From WLMZ01 sp963732585 (GTDB taxonomy: Bacteria > Actinomycetota > Acidimicrobiia > Acidimicrobiales > Ilumatobacteraceae): a stretch of 64,000 nt of DNA. The notes beneath the pieces are model-generated. The model was given only the letters and a program-made list of their open reading frames with translations, made no database searches and had not been told where the DNA came from. Location of the stretch: positions 558,001 through 622,000 of the forward strand of contig CAVSZY010000004.1 in the NCBI GenBank assembly GCA_963732585.1, in the 5' to 3' direction. Shown piece by piece: positions 16,307 through 25,450 of the stretch. Numbering within the stretch: position 1 is the stretch's first letter; every line of letters starts with the position of its first letter. The translations under genes and the position numbers were made by a program.

Positions 16307-17008
16307 ATGTCGCACCCGTTCACCGTCATCGCCTTCGACGCCGACGACACGCTGTGGCACAGCGAGGACGCCTTCCATCGTGCCGAGCTGCGCTTCGTCG
16401 AGTTGATCTCGCCGTTCGTCGAGGACGGCGTCGATGTCAAAGCTGCGCTGTCGGCGATCGAGCGATCAAACCTTGGGGTGTTTGGCTACGGGGTCAAGGC
16501 GTTCGGTCTGTCGATGGTGCAGACGGCGACGGCGATAGCCAGCGAGCAACTGCCCACAACGGTCGTCGGCGAGTTGATCGAAATCGCCCGATCATTACTG
16601 ATCGAGCCCGTACGGCTGCTCCCCCATGTCGGCCACGTACTCGCCACTGTGGCCAGCGAATTTCGCATCGTGATGATCACCAAGGGCGACATGATCCATC
16701 AGAACTCGAAGGTCGAGCGCAGCGGGTTGGCCCATCATTTCGAGCAGATCGAGATCGTGATCGAGAAGGACCCGGCAACGTATAGCCGGATTATCGCCAG
16801 CCTCGGCGTGCCAGCTGAACAGTTCTGCATGGTCGGCAACAGCGTCCGCAGCGACATCCTCCCGGTGCTGGCCATCGGCGGCGCCGCCGTTCACGTGCCC
16901 TATCCGTTGCTCTGGGATTTGGAGCAACCGCCCGAGCACGACGAGATGTTCGCCGAGCTGGAGTCGCTGACCGAGCTGCCGCAGTGGCTGCAGTCGCACC
17001 TCGGCTAG
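16307..17008 (+). CDS. HAD family hydrolase
   Basis: A 233-residue HAD phosphatase with nucleophile motif VIAFDADDTLWHSED, motif II/III region IVMITKGDMIHQNSKVERSG with Thr and Lys, and the acidic motif FCMVGNSVRSDILPVLAIGG. The DDTLWHSE form is seen in a subgroup of HAD-IA enzymes annotated as YjjG-like or generic phosphatases. The cap is helical. ATG 16307 is used; an upstream TTG at 16298 overlaps the regulator's stop. It is the last gene of the string beginning with the esterase. Substrate unknown. Confidence 0.88.
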   Translation: MSHPFTVIAFDADDTLWHSEDAFHRAELRFVELISPFVEDGVDVKAALSAIERSNLGVFGYGVKAFGLSMVQTATAIASEQLPTTVVGELIEIARSLLIEPVRLLPHVGHVLATVASEFRIVMITKGDMIHQNSKVERSGLAHHFEQIEIVIEKDPATYSRIIASLGVPAEQFCMVGNSVRSDILPVLAIGGAAVHVPYPLLWDLEQPPEHDEMFAELESLTELPQWLQSHLG

Positions 17009-17013
17009 CAGTA

Positions 17014-17943
17014 CTACAACCGGCGTAGATACACCTCGGTGATGCGGTGGTCGCCGCCCTTGCGCACGATCAGCGAGGCCCGATCCTTGGTGGGAGCGAT
17101 GTTGTCGACCAGGTTGCGGCCGTTGATCTCGTGCCAGATCCCGCGAGCCGTGATGATCGCCTCGTCCTTGGACAGCGCGGCGAAATGGCGGAAGTAGCTG
17201 TTTGAATCCTGGAACACGGTGTCACGAAGCGCCAGGAAGCGCTCGACGTACCAGCGCTCGATGTCGTTGACGTCGGCGTCGACGTAGATGCTGAAGTCGA
17301 AGTAGTCGCTGACGAACTCGTTGCTCTCGCTTCCGACCTGCAACACGTTGAGCCCCTCGAGGATCAAGATGTCGGGTTGTTCGATCACCACTTCTTCACC
17401 CTCGACAATGTTGTAGACGACATGGCTATAGGTCGGGGCGCGAACCTCCGGGTTACCGCATTTCAGCTCGCGCAAGAACTGCAGCAAGCGTTTGGTGTCG
17501 TAGCTCTCCGGGAAACCCTTGCGTTGCATCAAGCCGCGTTCGGCGAGTACCTCGTTGGGATGAAGGAAGCCGTCGGTGGTGATCAGCCCGACCTTGGGAT
17601 GGTCTGGCCAGCGGGCCAGCAGTGCCTGCAAGATCCGCGCCGTGGTGCTTTTGCCGACGGCGACGCTGCCGGCGATGCCGATCACATACGGCACCTTCGC
17701 CGTCGCCGTGCCCAGAAAGGTCGAGCTGACCTTCTGCAGATTCTGCGTGGCGATCACATAGAGATTGAGCAGCCGGGTCAACGGGAGATAGATCGCCGCC
17801 ACCTCGTCGAGATCTATTCGTTCGTTGATACCGCGCAGCTCCGCCAGATCGTTCTCTCGCAACGTCAGCGGTGTCGCCGCGCGCAGCTCGGCCCACTCGT
17901 CGCGATCGAAGCATAGGAATCGACCCGACTCTTTCTGATGCAT
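17014..17943 (-). CDS. coaA: Type I pantothenate kinase
   Basis: CoaA phosphorylates pantothenate, the first step of coenzyme A synthesis, and is usually feedback-inhibited by CoA. The 309-residue protein has the P-loop GIAGSVAVGKSTTARIL, the substrate-binding TTDGFLHPNEVL, KGFPESYD, the APTYSHVVYNIVEGEEV block and the LEGLNVLQ segment of bacterial type I kinases. ATG 17943 is used; an in-frame GTG lies two codons upstream. It faces the HAD gene (ends 17008) and is divergent from the methyltransferase gene. Confidence 0.95.
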   Translation of the reverse strand: MHQKESGRFLCFDRDEWAELRAATPLTLRENDLAELRGINERIDLDEVAAIYLPLTRLLNLYVIATQNLQKVSSTFLGTATAKVPYVIGIAGSVAVGKSTTARILQALLARWPDHPKVGLITTDGFLHPNEVLAERGLMQRKGFPESYDTKRLLQFLRELKCGNPEVRAPTYSHVVYNIVEGEEVVIEQPDILILEGLNVLQVGSESNEFVSDYFDFSIYVDADVNDIERWYVERFLALRDTVFQDSNSYFRHFAALSKDEAIITARGIWHEINGRNLVDNIAPTKDRASLIVRKGGDHRITEVYLRRL

Positions 17944-17956
17944 CGGCACAACTTAG

Positions 17957-19502
17957 ATGGTTGCGCTCGACCGTCCCCATTTCAGAGATCGTTGGCGTGC
18001 TTCAATCGTTCCTATCACTCAACCATTCGACCAGCCACACCACCAGCAATCCGACTACGACACCACGCTGAGCAGGGACGATCGGCGACGGCTTGGTGCC
18101 TGGTACACCCCGCCAGCTTTGGTCGAGCTCGTGGTCGACGCGGCGGTCGCCCACGTGCAACCCGGCCAGCGGGTTCGGGTGCTCGATCCAGCTTGTGGCG
18201 ACGGGCGTTTCCTGCAGGGCGTGGCCCGAGCCGTTCGGGCTCGCGGTGGCGTCGCCGAGTTGACGGGCGTCGACATCGACCTCAGCGGTCTTCGTTCACG
18301 AGTCGGCTCCGGCTCCGGCGACGAAGCGATCGAGGCGATCGAATCCGATTCGCTGGATTACGACTGGGGACAGCGCGGCTTCGACATCGTCATCGGTAAC
18401 CCGCCGTTTCTCAGTCGGCTGGCGAGTGCCACCGGCGTGGCTGGCAGTTCGCGTTTCGGTGCTGGCACCTACGCCGATGCTGCGGCCGATTTCCTGGCGC
18501 TGTCGCTGCGGTTAGCGGGGCGCTGCCAGGGCACTGTTCGCGCTGATCCTGCCGTTGTCGCTGCTGACGACTCGAGACGCCGGCCCCGTGCGCCAGGCAG
18601 CCGAACGCGCCGGGTCGATCGAATGGTTCTGGTGGTCGAATAGCGACCAGGTGTTTGCGGCCAGCGTGCGCACCTGTGCTCTGGCGATCCGAACCGGCGG
18701 CGACAAGCGTCCGAGCACCGTGAACCGGGTCAGCGGCTTGCCAGCTGCACCAGGCACGACGATTGCCCCACCCGGCCGCCCCGGCGATAACCATCAGTGG
18801 GGCTGGCTGATCGCCGATGCCATGGGTGTGCCTGATCTCCCGACCCTGCGAGCCTCGGGCACATTGGCCGATCGTGGCCTGGTCACCGCTAACTTTCGCG
18901 ATCAGTACTACGGGCTCGTTGGCCATGTCAGCGACGACGGCGACGGCCCACCGTTGGTCACCACCGGATTGATCGATATCGGGGTCAACAATTGGGGAAC
19001 ACGAACGACCAGGTTTGCCAAGCAGACCTACCGAACTCCACGGGTCAACAGTGACGGATTCCCGCCGTTCATGCACCGTTGGATGAACCGTTGCCTGGTG
19101 CCCAAGGTGTTGGTCGCCACCCAGACCAAGGTATTGGAAGCGGTCGCCGATCCCGAGGGCGCCTGGGTACCGGCGGTCCCCGTGGTACGCGTCGTGCCGA
19201 CAAACCCATCGGAGCTGTGGATGATCGCCGCCGTGTTGACCTCGGCGGTGGCCTCGGCCACGATCGCCGCGCAATCCGTCGGCAGTGGGCTGTCCGCGAG
19301 TTCGGTGCGAGTCAGCCAGCGAACCCTCAATCTCTTGCCTTGGCCGAGCGGCCCGCTGGGGGATGCCGTCGGGGCCTTGCGCGCTGGCGACTTCAGCCGC
19401 TGCGCCCAGTTGGTTGACGCGGCCTACGGTGTCAGCGATCCGACGCTGACGGCGTGGTGGCACGAACGCAGTGGCGCGGCCGTCACCGACACGGTGAGCT
19501 AA
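17957..19502 (+). pseudogene. N6-adenine DNA methyltransferase (Eco57I/HsdM-like), frameshifted
   Basis: The first frame, from ATG 17957, has the start motif LGAWYTPPALVELVVDAA, SAM-binding motif I VLDPACGDGRFL and catalytic motif IV VIGNPPFL. At the GGGG run 18517-18520 the coding frame changes: with three Gs the protein reads LAGAARALFALILPLSLL and continues through the specificity-like C-terminal region to 19502. The rejoined protein would be about 515 residues, of the type acting as an orphan methylase or as part of a single-chain restriction system. No restriction endonuclease gene is adjacent. The extra G could be a real disabling mutation, a phase switch or a homopolymer sequencing error. 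Confidence 0.78.
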
Positions 19503-20476
19503 CGCCGCCAGGGAGCAGTCGGCGAGACTGCGCCAGTCCCGCCGGTGAGCACATCGACACCGGTGTCGGTGACCAAGACGGTGTGTTCGAACTGCGCGGT
19601 GCGCTTGCCGTCGGTGGTCACCGCGGTCCAGTCATCGTCCCACAACCGATGCTGCCAGGCCCCGAGCGTAATCATCGGTTCAATGGTGAAGGTCATCCCC
19701 GGACGCATGATCATCGTGCTGCGCGCGTCGTAGTAGTGCAACACCTGCACATCGGTGTGGAACTGCTCGCCGATGCCGTGGCCGACGAAGGCCTTGACCA
19801 CTCCGTAGCGGTGCAGTTTGGCGTGGCCCTCGATCGCCCGACCGATGTCGCTCAGCGGACGGTCGGGGCGCACCGCCTCGATCCCTTTCCAGGTGCATTC
19901 CTCGGTGACCTGAATCAGCTTGCGTGATTCCTCATCGACAGCGCCGACCTCAAAGGTGGCATTGCAATCGCCGTGGACCCCGCCGACGTAGCAGGTGACG
20001 TCGAGGTTGACGATGTCGCCGTCGAGCAACTCGCGCGAGTCGGGAATGCCGTGGCAGATCACTTCATTGACGCTGGTGCACAGGCTCTTGCGGTAGCCGC
20101 CGTAGTTCAGCGTGCTCGGGTAGGCGCCACGCTCGATCGTCAACTCGTGCACGAAGACATCGATCTCGTCGGTGGTGATCCCCGGGCGAACCATCTCGCC
20201 AGCGAGCCGCAGGATGTCGGCGGCCATCGAACAGGCGGTACGCATCCGTTCGATGATCTCGGGCGTTTTGACCCGAGCCTCGTCCCACCGTTTGACCTGG
20301 CCGCTGTCGGCGTAGGGCGGGCGAGCGATGTGCGCCGGCACCGTTCGCCATGGCGAGATCTCGCCGGGCAGCACTCGACCCTCGAGCGGTTTGTGGCAGC
20401 GCTTGTACTTGCGGCCGCTTCCGCACCAGCAGGTTTCGTTCGCTTGTGGCAACACCGATGGGGGAGCGACAGACAT
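19499..20476 (-). CDS. map: Type I methionine aminopeptidase with N-terminal SEC-C zinc motif
   Basis: MAP removes the initiator Met from nascent proteins. The 325-residue product begins with a SEC-C-type zinc segment (CWCGSGRKYKRCH), as in some actinobacterial MAPs, then the catalytic domain with the five metal ligands: two Asp in VNLDVTCYVGGVHGDCN, His in VGHGIGEQFH, Glu in FTIEPMITLG and Glu in AQFEHTVLV. ATG 20476 is used because the zinc segment follows directly. Its end overlaps the convergent methyltransferase gene by four bases. The SEC-C motif may dock the enzyme at the ribosome, an inference. Confidence 0.94.
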   Translation of the reverse strand: MSVAPPSVLPQANETCWCGSGRKYKRCHKPLEGRVLPGEISPWRTVPAHIARPPYADSGQVKRWDEARVKTPEIIERMRTACSMAADILRLAGEMVRPGITTDEIDVFVHELTIERGAYPSTLNYGGYRKSLCTSVNEVICHGIPDSRELLDGDIVNLDVTCYVGGVHGDCNATFEVGAVDEESRKLIQVTEECTWKGIEAVRPDRPLSDIGRAIEGHAKLHRYGVVKAFVGHGIGEQFHTDVQVLHYYDARSTMIMRPGMTFTIEPMITLGAWQHRLWDDDWTAVTTDGKRTAQFEHTVLVTDTGVDVLTGGTGAVSPTAPWRR

Positions 20477-20628
20477 AGCAGCAAGGTTACGCCCCGACTC
20501 TGGCGGATACCACGCAACCGCTCCCCGTGAACGTTGCCCCGGGTTCTTGAGCAGCCCTTTCCATCGGCGCAACGATTGGTGCCAGCGACCCATTCTGCTT
20601 CCCCGAACGCGGCCCGTTGACTCGAAGC

Positions 20629-21351
20629 ATGGCTGTTACCGCCCGTCGCGCACCGCACGATCCGCACACCCCAGACCGCAATCAACTGACCGAGTCAGCA
20701 CCTGGCGGTGAACATTCGACACCGCGCTCGCACGTTCGCGTAGTGAAACCCGGCGCGCGGGCATCGTCGCGCCCGCCGCGCCGGACACCCGAGTTGATCG
20801 TTGGCGTGTTGTTGATCGCCGGGTGCGCGTTGGCGGCGATGCTTGTGCAACAAGCGACAAACAGCAAGGCGACCGTCGTCGTCGCCGCTCGTTCAATCGA
20901 GCGCGGCTCGGTCATTGGACCCGCCGACCTCGCGGCAATCACCCTCACAGGTGACACCGGGGCCTTGATCCATGGCGACAACGCCAGGGGTCTTCTCGGC
21001 CAGACAGCGGTTATCGACATCGCTGCCAACACTCCCCTAGCGGCGACAATGGTGTCCGCGCAGACGGGTCTCGGGGCAGATGAAGCCCTGATCAGCGTTG
21101 CGGTCGAACCGGGCCGGATCCCACCGGAGCTCGCTTCCGGCGATGCAGTGCGCGTCGTCGTCGTCTCACCGAGTTCCGTCGGCGCGCCGGATCAAGCGGT
21201 GCTGCTGGAGACCACGGCCATCGTCTGGTCAGTCGCTGGCGCGGAGTCGGTCGGTGGGAATACGATTGTGACCCTGCGTGGTCCGCTGACGCTGGCCACC
21301 GAGGTGGCGGCGGCATCGACCGTTCAGCTCGTAAGGATTGAGGGAGAATGA
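20629..21351 (+). CDS. SAF-domain pilus assembly protein, CpaB/RcpC-like
   Basis: A 240-residue protein: charged N-terminus, one membrane helix (LIVGVLLIAGCALAAMLVQQ), then a SAF domain beginning VVVAARSIERGSVIGPADL with GLLGQTAVIDIAANTPL. SAF domains of this kind occur in CpaB/RcpC, periplasmic or exterior components of the Tad pilus machinery. ATG 20629 is used; a TTG at 20617 is possible. It is the first gene of the Tad locus and lies one base ahead of the next gene (stop 21351, ATG 21353). Confidence 0.8.
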   Translation: MAVTARRAPHDPHTPDRNQLTESAPGGEHSTPRSHVRVVKPGARASSRPPRRTPELIVGVLLIAGCALAAMLVQQATNSKATVVVAARSIERGSVIGPADLAAITLTGDTGALIHGDNARGLLGQTAVIDIAANTPLAATMVSAQTGLGADEALISVAVEPGRIPPELASGDAVRVVVVSPSSVGAPDQAVLLETTAIVWSVAGAESVGGNTIVTLRGPLTLATEVAAASTVQLVRIEGE

Positions 21352-21352
21352 C

Positions 21353-22087
21353 ATGTCGATCATCGCGGTGGGAAGTTTGCACGGTGCACCCGGTGCAACC
21401 ACGCTTGCGCTCGATCTCGCACGTCTGGCGGGTGCCGACAGTCTGCTGATCGAGGCCGACCCCGATGGTGGGCTGCTGGCTGCTCGATTGTTCCTGGCGT
21501 TGAAGCCGGGCCTCACCGATCTCGCCGGTGCGGCGCGCACGGGCATCGACCCCAACAACATTTGGAAGTACGCACAACCCACCAAGAACGGTTGCGCGGC
21601 GATCGTCGCTCACCCCGCCGCCGAGCAGGTCTACGGCGCATTGCGGGCGTCGGCCGATCACATCGGCGAGGCGTTGCAGGCCTTGACCAACACCGTCGTG
21701 CTCGACGTCGGGCGGCTGCGGCCGGGATCTCCAGCGTTGGCCTTGGCGGCGTACGCCGATCACACCGTGGTCGTCGCCGAGCCGACCTTAGAGTCGGTGG
21801 TCGCGCTGACCAATCGGGCCAATGTGTTGCGCAACCTCAACCAAGTGCACGTCGTGCTTACTGGGAATCAACCCTATACACCGCATGACGTGACGATCGC
21901 CAGTCGACTACCGGTGTGGGGTGTCGTCGAACGCGGCGAGGGTGGCCGCCGCGCCGAAATGGCCCGCGACACACAGGTCAAGTCGTTGTTGCGTGCGCTG
22001 TCGAGCCCGTTCACCGCTCGTGGTGGCGAGATCGCCGACTTGCTGGAGCCGCTCGACGTGGCACCGCGCTCAGCTCCCACGAAATGA
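21353..22087 (+). CDS. TadZ/CpaE-like ParA-family protein with degenerate Walker A
   Basis: A 244-residue MinD/ParA-like protein. The N-terminal IIAVGSLHGAPGATTLALDL aligns with the ParA Walker A (KGGxGKTT) but lacks both lysines, and LLIEADPDGGLLAARL corresponds to the A' motif. TNTVVLDVGRL resembles Walker B. Its position between the cpaB-like gene and cpaF fits TadZ/CpaE, which localises the Tad machine to a cell site. Loss of the catalytic lysine suggests it binds nucleotide without hydrolysis, or not at all. It overlaps by 18 bases, tail to tail, the broken vanZ-like gene. Confidence 0.75.
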   Translation: MSIIAVGSLHGAPGATTLALDLARLAGADSLLIEADPDGGLLAARLFLALKPGLTDLAGAARTGIDPNNIWKYAQPTKNGCAAIVAHPAAEQVYGALRASADHIGEALQALTNTVVLDVGRLRPGSPALALAAYADHTVVVAEPTLESVVALTNRANVLRNLNQVHVVLTGNQPYTPHDVTIASRLPVWGVVERGEGGRRAEMARDTQVKSLLRALSSPFTARGGEIADLLEPLDVAPRSAPTK

Positions 22088-22945
22088 GCTGCAGGCGTCT
22101 CCACCGCCAAGGGCCAGGCTCGAACCGCCTTGATCGAAGATGACGAAGACGCAGCGGTACAACCCAAAGTATTGGAAGCCGTAACGCAGGTCGATCACCT
22201 CGCGGGTCGCGGTCGTACAGCGTCGAGTCGGGCCGCAGACTTGTGCGCTCGACGAGCATCTCGAAGTGGATCTCATCGCGCACCCCTGGCGACTCGTCGA
22301 GGAGATATGGCTCAATGGTGCTGAATCCTTCTCCAGCGAATTCGTGGCGCAACTCGTCAGCGAGGGCGCTGCGCTGTTGGTCGGCGCGCACGATCGCCCA
22401 GGCAACGCCGCCGTACAGGGCGACGAGCACACAGACGAGCGGGGCGAATAACGCAACGCGGCTCAGCTGCGCCAACGGCACGCGGCCGCCGAGATGCAGC
22501 AGCCAGCGGTGCCCGAGCGCGGCTCCGATTGCGGCACCGACGGTGTTGGCGATCAGGTCAGCCGGATCGCCAAAGCCGATGTGAGCGAAGACCTGAATCC
22601 ACTCGATCAGCAGCGACGCCGCGACCATCGCTGCCACGGTCGCCCACGGTCGCTTGGTACACACGGTCCAGAAGATCGCTGGCACGAGAAACAGCACGAT
22701 ATTGAGCACAAAGCCGCGGTCGTGGCGAATGGTCTCGGGCACGCGCCCCAGTCCTGCACCATCCATCGTCGGCTCGGCCCGTCGGCACTGACGTCGATCT
22801 TGTCGAGCCGGTTGATCAAGGTGACGGTGACGATCATCGCCGATCCGCCGAGGGCGACGGTCAGGGTCCGTAGCGGCCAACCAAACCAGCGGCTGAACGC
22901 GCGGGGCACGAATGCCAGCAGCAGCAAACAGACCACAGAAATCAC
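22070..22945 (-). pseudogene. VanZ-like membrane protein broken by two frameshifts
   Basis: Reading right to left, the first frame gives membrane helices (VVCLLLLAFVPRAF and LTVALGGSAMIVTVTL). Near 22750 it shifts to a second frame with the VanZ core: VLNIVLFLVPAIFWTVC, AASLLIEWIQVF and GDPADLIANTVGAAIGAALG. Near 22205 it shifts again to REVIDLRYGFQYFGLYRCVF and ends at 22070. VanZ-like proteins are small membrane proteins, some linked to glycopeptide tolerance. The start is uncertain (GTG 22945 is the first usable codon). It is inverted within the Tad locus. Both breaks being errors is possible but less likely than decay. Confidence 0.65.
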
Positions 22946-23279
22946 GACGAGGTCGGGCCCCAGGTGTTGGTTGATGCGATCGCTCAGGGTGCCGTCGATG
23001 TCCGACCCTACCCTGCCTTACACACCGTGCTGGCGCGCGAGATTTGCGATGCAGCCGACGGGGCCACCACGCAGTGTTCATCACGCCGCTTCGTTCTTGA
23101 CAGCGGCTTGTCACCCAGCATGTTTATGGGCAACGAGGCCTATTCCGTCTCCGGTTTTTCCCTCCTTGACTGGCCTTCGCACACAGCGATCGCGCTCGAC
23201 GGCGGACACGCGGAGTACTCAGGGTTATGCACACTGCTTCACACTCAACCGATTCGACCAACGCTCTAGCGAGCGTCGC
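22946..23279. other. Intergenic region between vanZ-like gene and cpaF
   Basis: This 334-base stretch lies between two outward-facing genes and should hold the promoter of the main tad operon (cpaF onward) and that of the vanZ-like gene. It contains a perfect TTGACA at 23097, but no convincing -10 box at the right distance. I see no gene or RNA in it. Confidence 0.4.
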
Positions 23280-24593
23280 GTGATCGCCGATCCGCGACTC
23301 GTCGCCACCATCTCACGCACCGTCAGTGAGGCGCTTGCCGACGAGCGTGTGCAGCGCAACGTCGATAGTCGACTGCCACTTTCCGGCGACGATGAACGCG
23401 AGTTCGCCCGCAGCCGCGTTGCCCGACACCTCGACGCCTACGCCTCGCAGCAGCTCGCAAATGGAGGTGCCCCGCTGCTGGCCAACGAAGAGTCGGAGAT
23501 CGTCAATGCCGTCCTCGCCAAGGTGCTCGGGCTGGGCCGCATCCAACCGCTGCTCGACGACCCTCGCATCAACGACATCCATATCCGCGGTACCGCCCCG
23601 GTGTGGCTCAAGTTGTCGGACGGGCGACGGGTGCAATCCCACCCGGTGGCCGACAGCGACGACGAACTCGTCGAATTGGTGCGTATGGCTGCCACCCGAC
23701 TGGGCCGTTCCGAGCGCCGCTTCGATGCCGCCAACCCGGAACTCAACCTGCAGCTGGCCGACGGCTCGCGTTTGTTCGCCACAATGGAGGTGTCGTCGCG
23801 GCCCAGCGTGATCATCCGTAAACACCGCTTCGAACTGTCCTCTCTGCGCGAGCTTGAAGATCGCGGCCTGATCGACGAAGGCCTGAGCGAATTTCTCGCC
23901 GCTGCGGTGCGCACCCGGCGCAATCTGATCGTTGCCGGCGGAACGGGCAGCGGCAAGACGACGCTGTTGCGTGCGCTGCTCAATCAGGTGCCGCCGAGCG
24001 AACGAATTGTGACCATCGAGGACGCCTACGAGTTGGGCATCGACCGCTTCGAGAACCTGCATCCGGACTACGACATGCTGCAGGCTCGTCCGGCGAACAT
24101 CGAAGGGCGCGGCCAGGTCAGTATCGTCGATCTAGCCCGCATGGCCCTGCGTATGGATCCCGATCGGGTGGTTGTCGGTGAGGTGCGAGGCGGCGAAGCG
24201 TTCCCGATGTTGATGGCCATGAGCCAAGGCAACAACGGTTCGATGTGCACGATGCACGCCGATTCGACACGGACGATCTTCCCCAAATTGGCCGCCTACG
24301 TGTCGATGGCCGAATCGGGTTTGCCGGTGGAGACGATCAACCTGCTGATCGCTTCGGCGGTGCATTTTGTTGTGCAGATCGATGTCGTCGACGGGGTGCG
24401 TCGGGTGAGCAGTGTTCGCGAGGTGATCGATGCCGATGGCACCCAGATCATCTCCAACGAGATCTATCGCCCCGGACCAGCGGGCCGCGCCGTGCCCGGC
24501 TATCCGTTGACCGACGCCAGCAGCACCCTGTTGAGCAGCGGTGGCTTCGATCTCAACTATCTGTCCAAGGCCGACGGCTGGTGGCGTTCGTGA
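23280..24593 (+). CDS. cpaF: Tad pilus secretion ATPase, CpaF/TadA-like
   Basis: CpaF/TadA is the hexameric ATPase that powers Flp/Tad pilus assembly. The 437-residue protein has the N-terminal domain with LLDDPRINDIHIRGTAPVWL, Walker A VAGGTGSGKTTLLRAL, the Asp box IVTIEDAYEL, Walker B region MDPDRVVVGEVRGGEAF and the His box CTMHADS, in the family order. GTG 23280 is used because the conserved N-terminal helices follow; the frame stays open far upstream without similarity. Its stop overlaps the next gene (TGATG), so cpaF-tadB-tadC are coupled. Confidence 0.93.
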   Translation: MIADPRLVATISRTVSEALADERVQRNVDSRLPLSGDDEREFARSRVARHLDAYASQQLANGGAPLLANEESEIVNAVLAKVLGLGRIQPLLDDPRINDIHIRGTAPVWLKLSDGRRVQSHPVADSDDELVELVRMAATRLGRSERRFDAANPELNLQLADGSRLFATMEVSSRPSVIIRKHRFELSSLRELEDRGLIDEGLSEFLAAAVRTRRNLIVAGGTGSGKTTLLRALLNQVPPSERIVTIEDAYELGIDRFENLHPDYDMLQARPANIEGRGQVSIVDLARMALRMDPDRVVVGEVRGGEAFPMLMAMSQGNNGSMCTMHADSTRTIFPKLAAYVSMAESGLPVETINLLIASAVHFVVQIDVVDGVRRVSSVREVIDADGTQIISNEIYRPGPAGRAVPGYPLTDASSTLLSSGGFDLNYLSKADGWWRS

Positions 24594-25450
24594 TGGCCCT
24601 CATTGCCGCCGTCATCGGCATGACGCTCGGACTCGGGATCTGGCTGATCGGCCTGGGTTGGCGCGGCGTCAGCCTCGGCGCGGGGTCGGCTTCCAACACA
24701 GGGATGCAGCGAGTCACGGCAGTCGATCGTGTTCTGCTGCGGGCGGCGTTGGCTGTCGGCGCAATTCTCCTGATCGCAGGATTGACGCGCTGGCCGGTCA
24801 TCGCCGCAGGGGCGGGTATCACCGGATGGATGGCACCGACCTGGTGGTCCGGGCGAGACTCGTATCGCCAGGAACTGGCCATCGTCGAAGCGATCGCTAC
24901 CTGGACCGAACAACTGCGCGACACCCTCGCTGCGGCGCATGGCCTCGAGCATGCGGTTGCGTCGACGGCCGTGTTGGCCCCATCGGCGATTGCTCCGGCC
25001 GTCGAACGGTTGGCTGCCCGGCTGGAGTACACGCGGATGTCCGACTCGTTGCGGCGCTTCGCCGACGACGTCGATCACCCCCTGGCTGACTTCGTCACCG
25101 CCGCACTGATCACGGCCACCGAGGGCCAAGCCCGTGAGCTTGGCGGGCTGCTCAGCCATCTCGCCGAAAGCGCCCGCGATGAGGCCAAGATGCGCACACG
25201 AGTGTGGGTCGGGCGGGCTCGCAACCGCAGCGCCGTACGCATCATCGCCTCGGTGATCTGCGCTTTCATCCTCGGCTTGCTGCTCTTCAACCGCAGCTAT
25301 TTGGCACCGTACGACAGCGCTGGGGGTCAGGTGATCCTCGCTGGCGTGGCGGCGATGTTCGCCGCGGCGCTGGTGATGATGCGTCGCATGGGCGACATCG
25401 CACTGCCGGAGCGATTCGTCGGTCGTCGACTCGCCGTCGGGGAGCAGTGA
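24593..25450 (+). CDS. tadB: Type II secretion F-like protein, TadB-like
   Basis: A 285-residue inner-membrane platform protein of the Tad system. Two helices lie near the N-terminus (LIAAVIGMTLGLGIWLIGL and VGAILLIAGLTRWPVIAAG), a cytoplasmic T2SSF-like four-helix region spans about 95-210 (EAIATWTEQLRDTLAAAHGL, ESARDEAKMRTRVWVGRAR), and two helices close the protein. TadB and TadC together form the platform on which CpaF acts. ATG 24593 overlaps the cpaF stop, and the TadC ATG overlaps its own stop. Confidence 0.85.
   Translation: MALIAAVIGMTLGLGIWLIGLGWRGVSLGAGSASNTGMQRVTAVDRVLLRAALAVGAILLIAGLTRWPVIAAGAGITGWMAPTWWSGRDSYRQELAIVEAIATWTEQLRDTLAAAHGLEHAVASTAVLAPSAIAPAVERLAARLEYTRMSDSLRRFADDVDHPLADFVTAALITATEGQARELGGLLSHLAESARDEAKMRTRVWVGRARNRSAVRIIASVICAFILGLLLFNRSYLAPYDSAGGQVILAGVAAMFAAALVMMRRMGDIALPERFVGRRLAVGEQ

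Noticed and set aside
23097..23125. Promoter for the tad operon at the TTGACA near 23097
   Set aside because: No acceptable -10 box at 15-19 bases; the hexamer alone is not enough.
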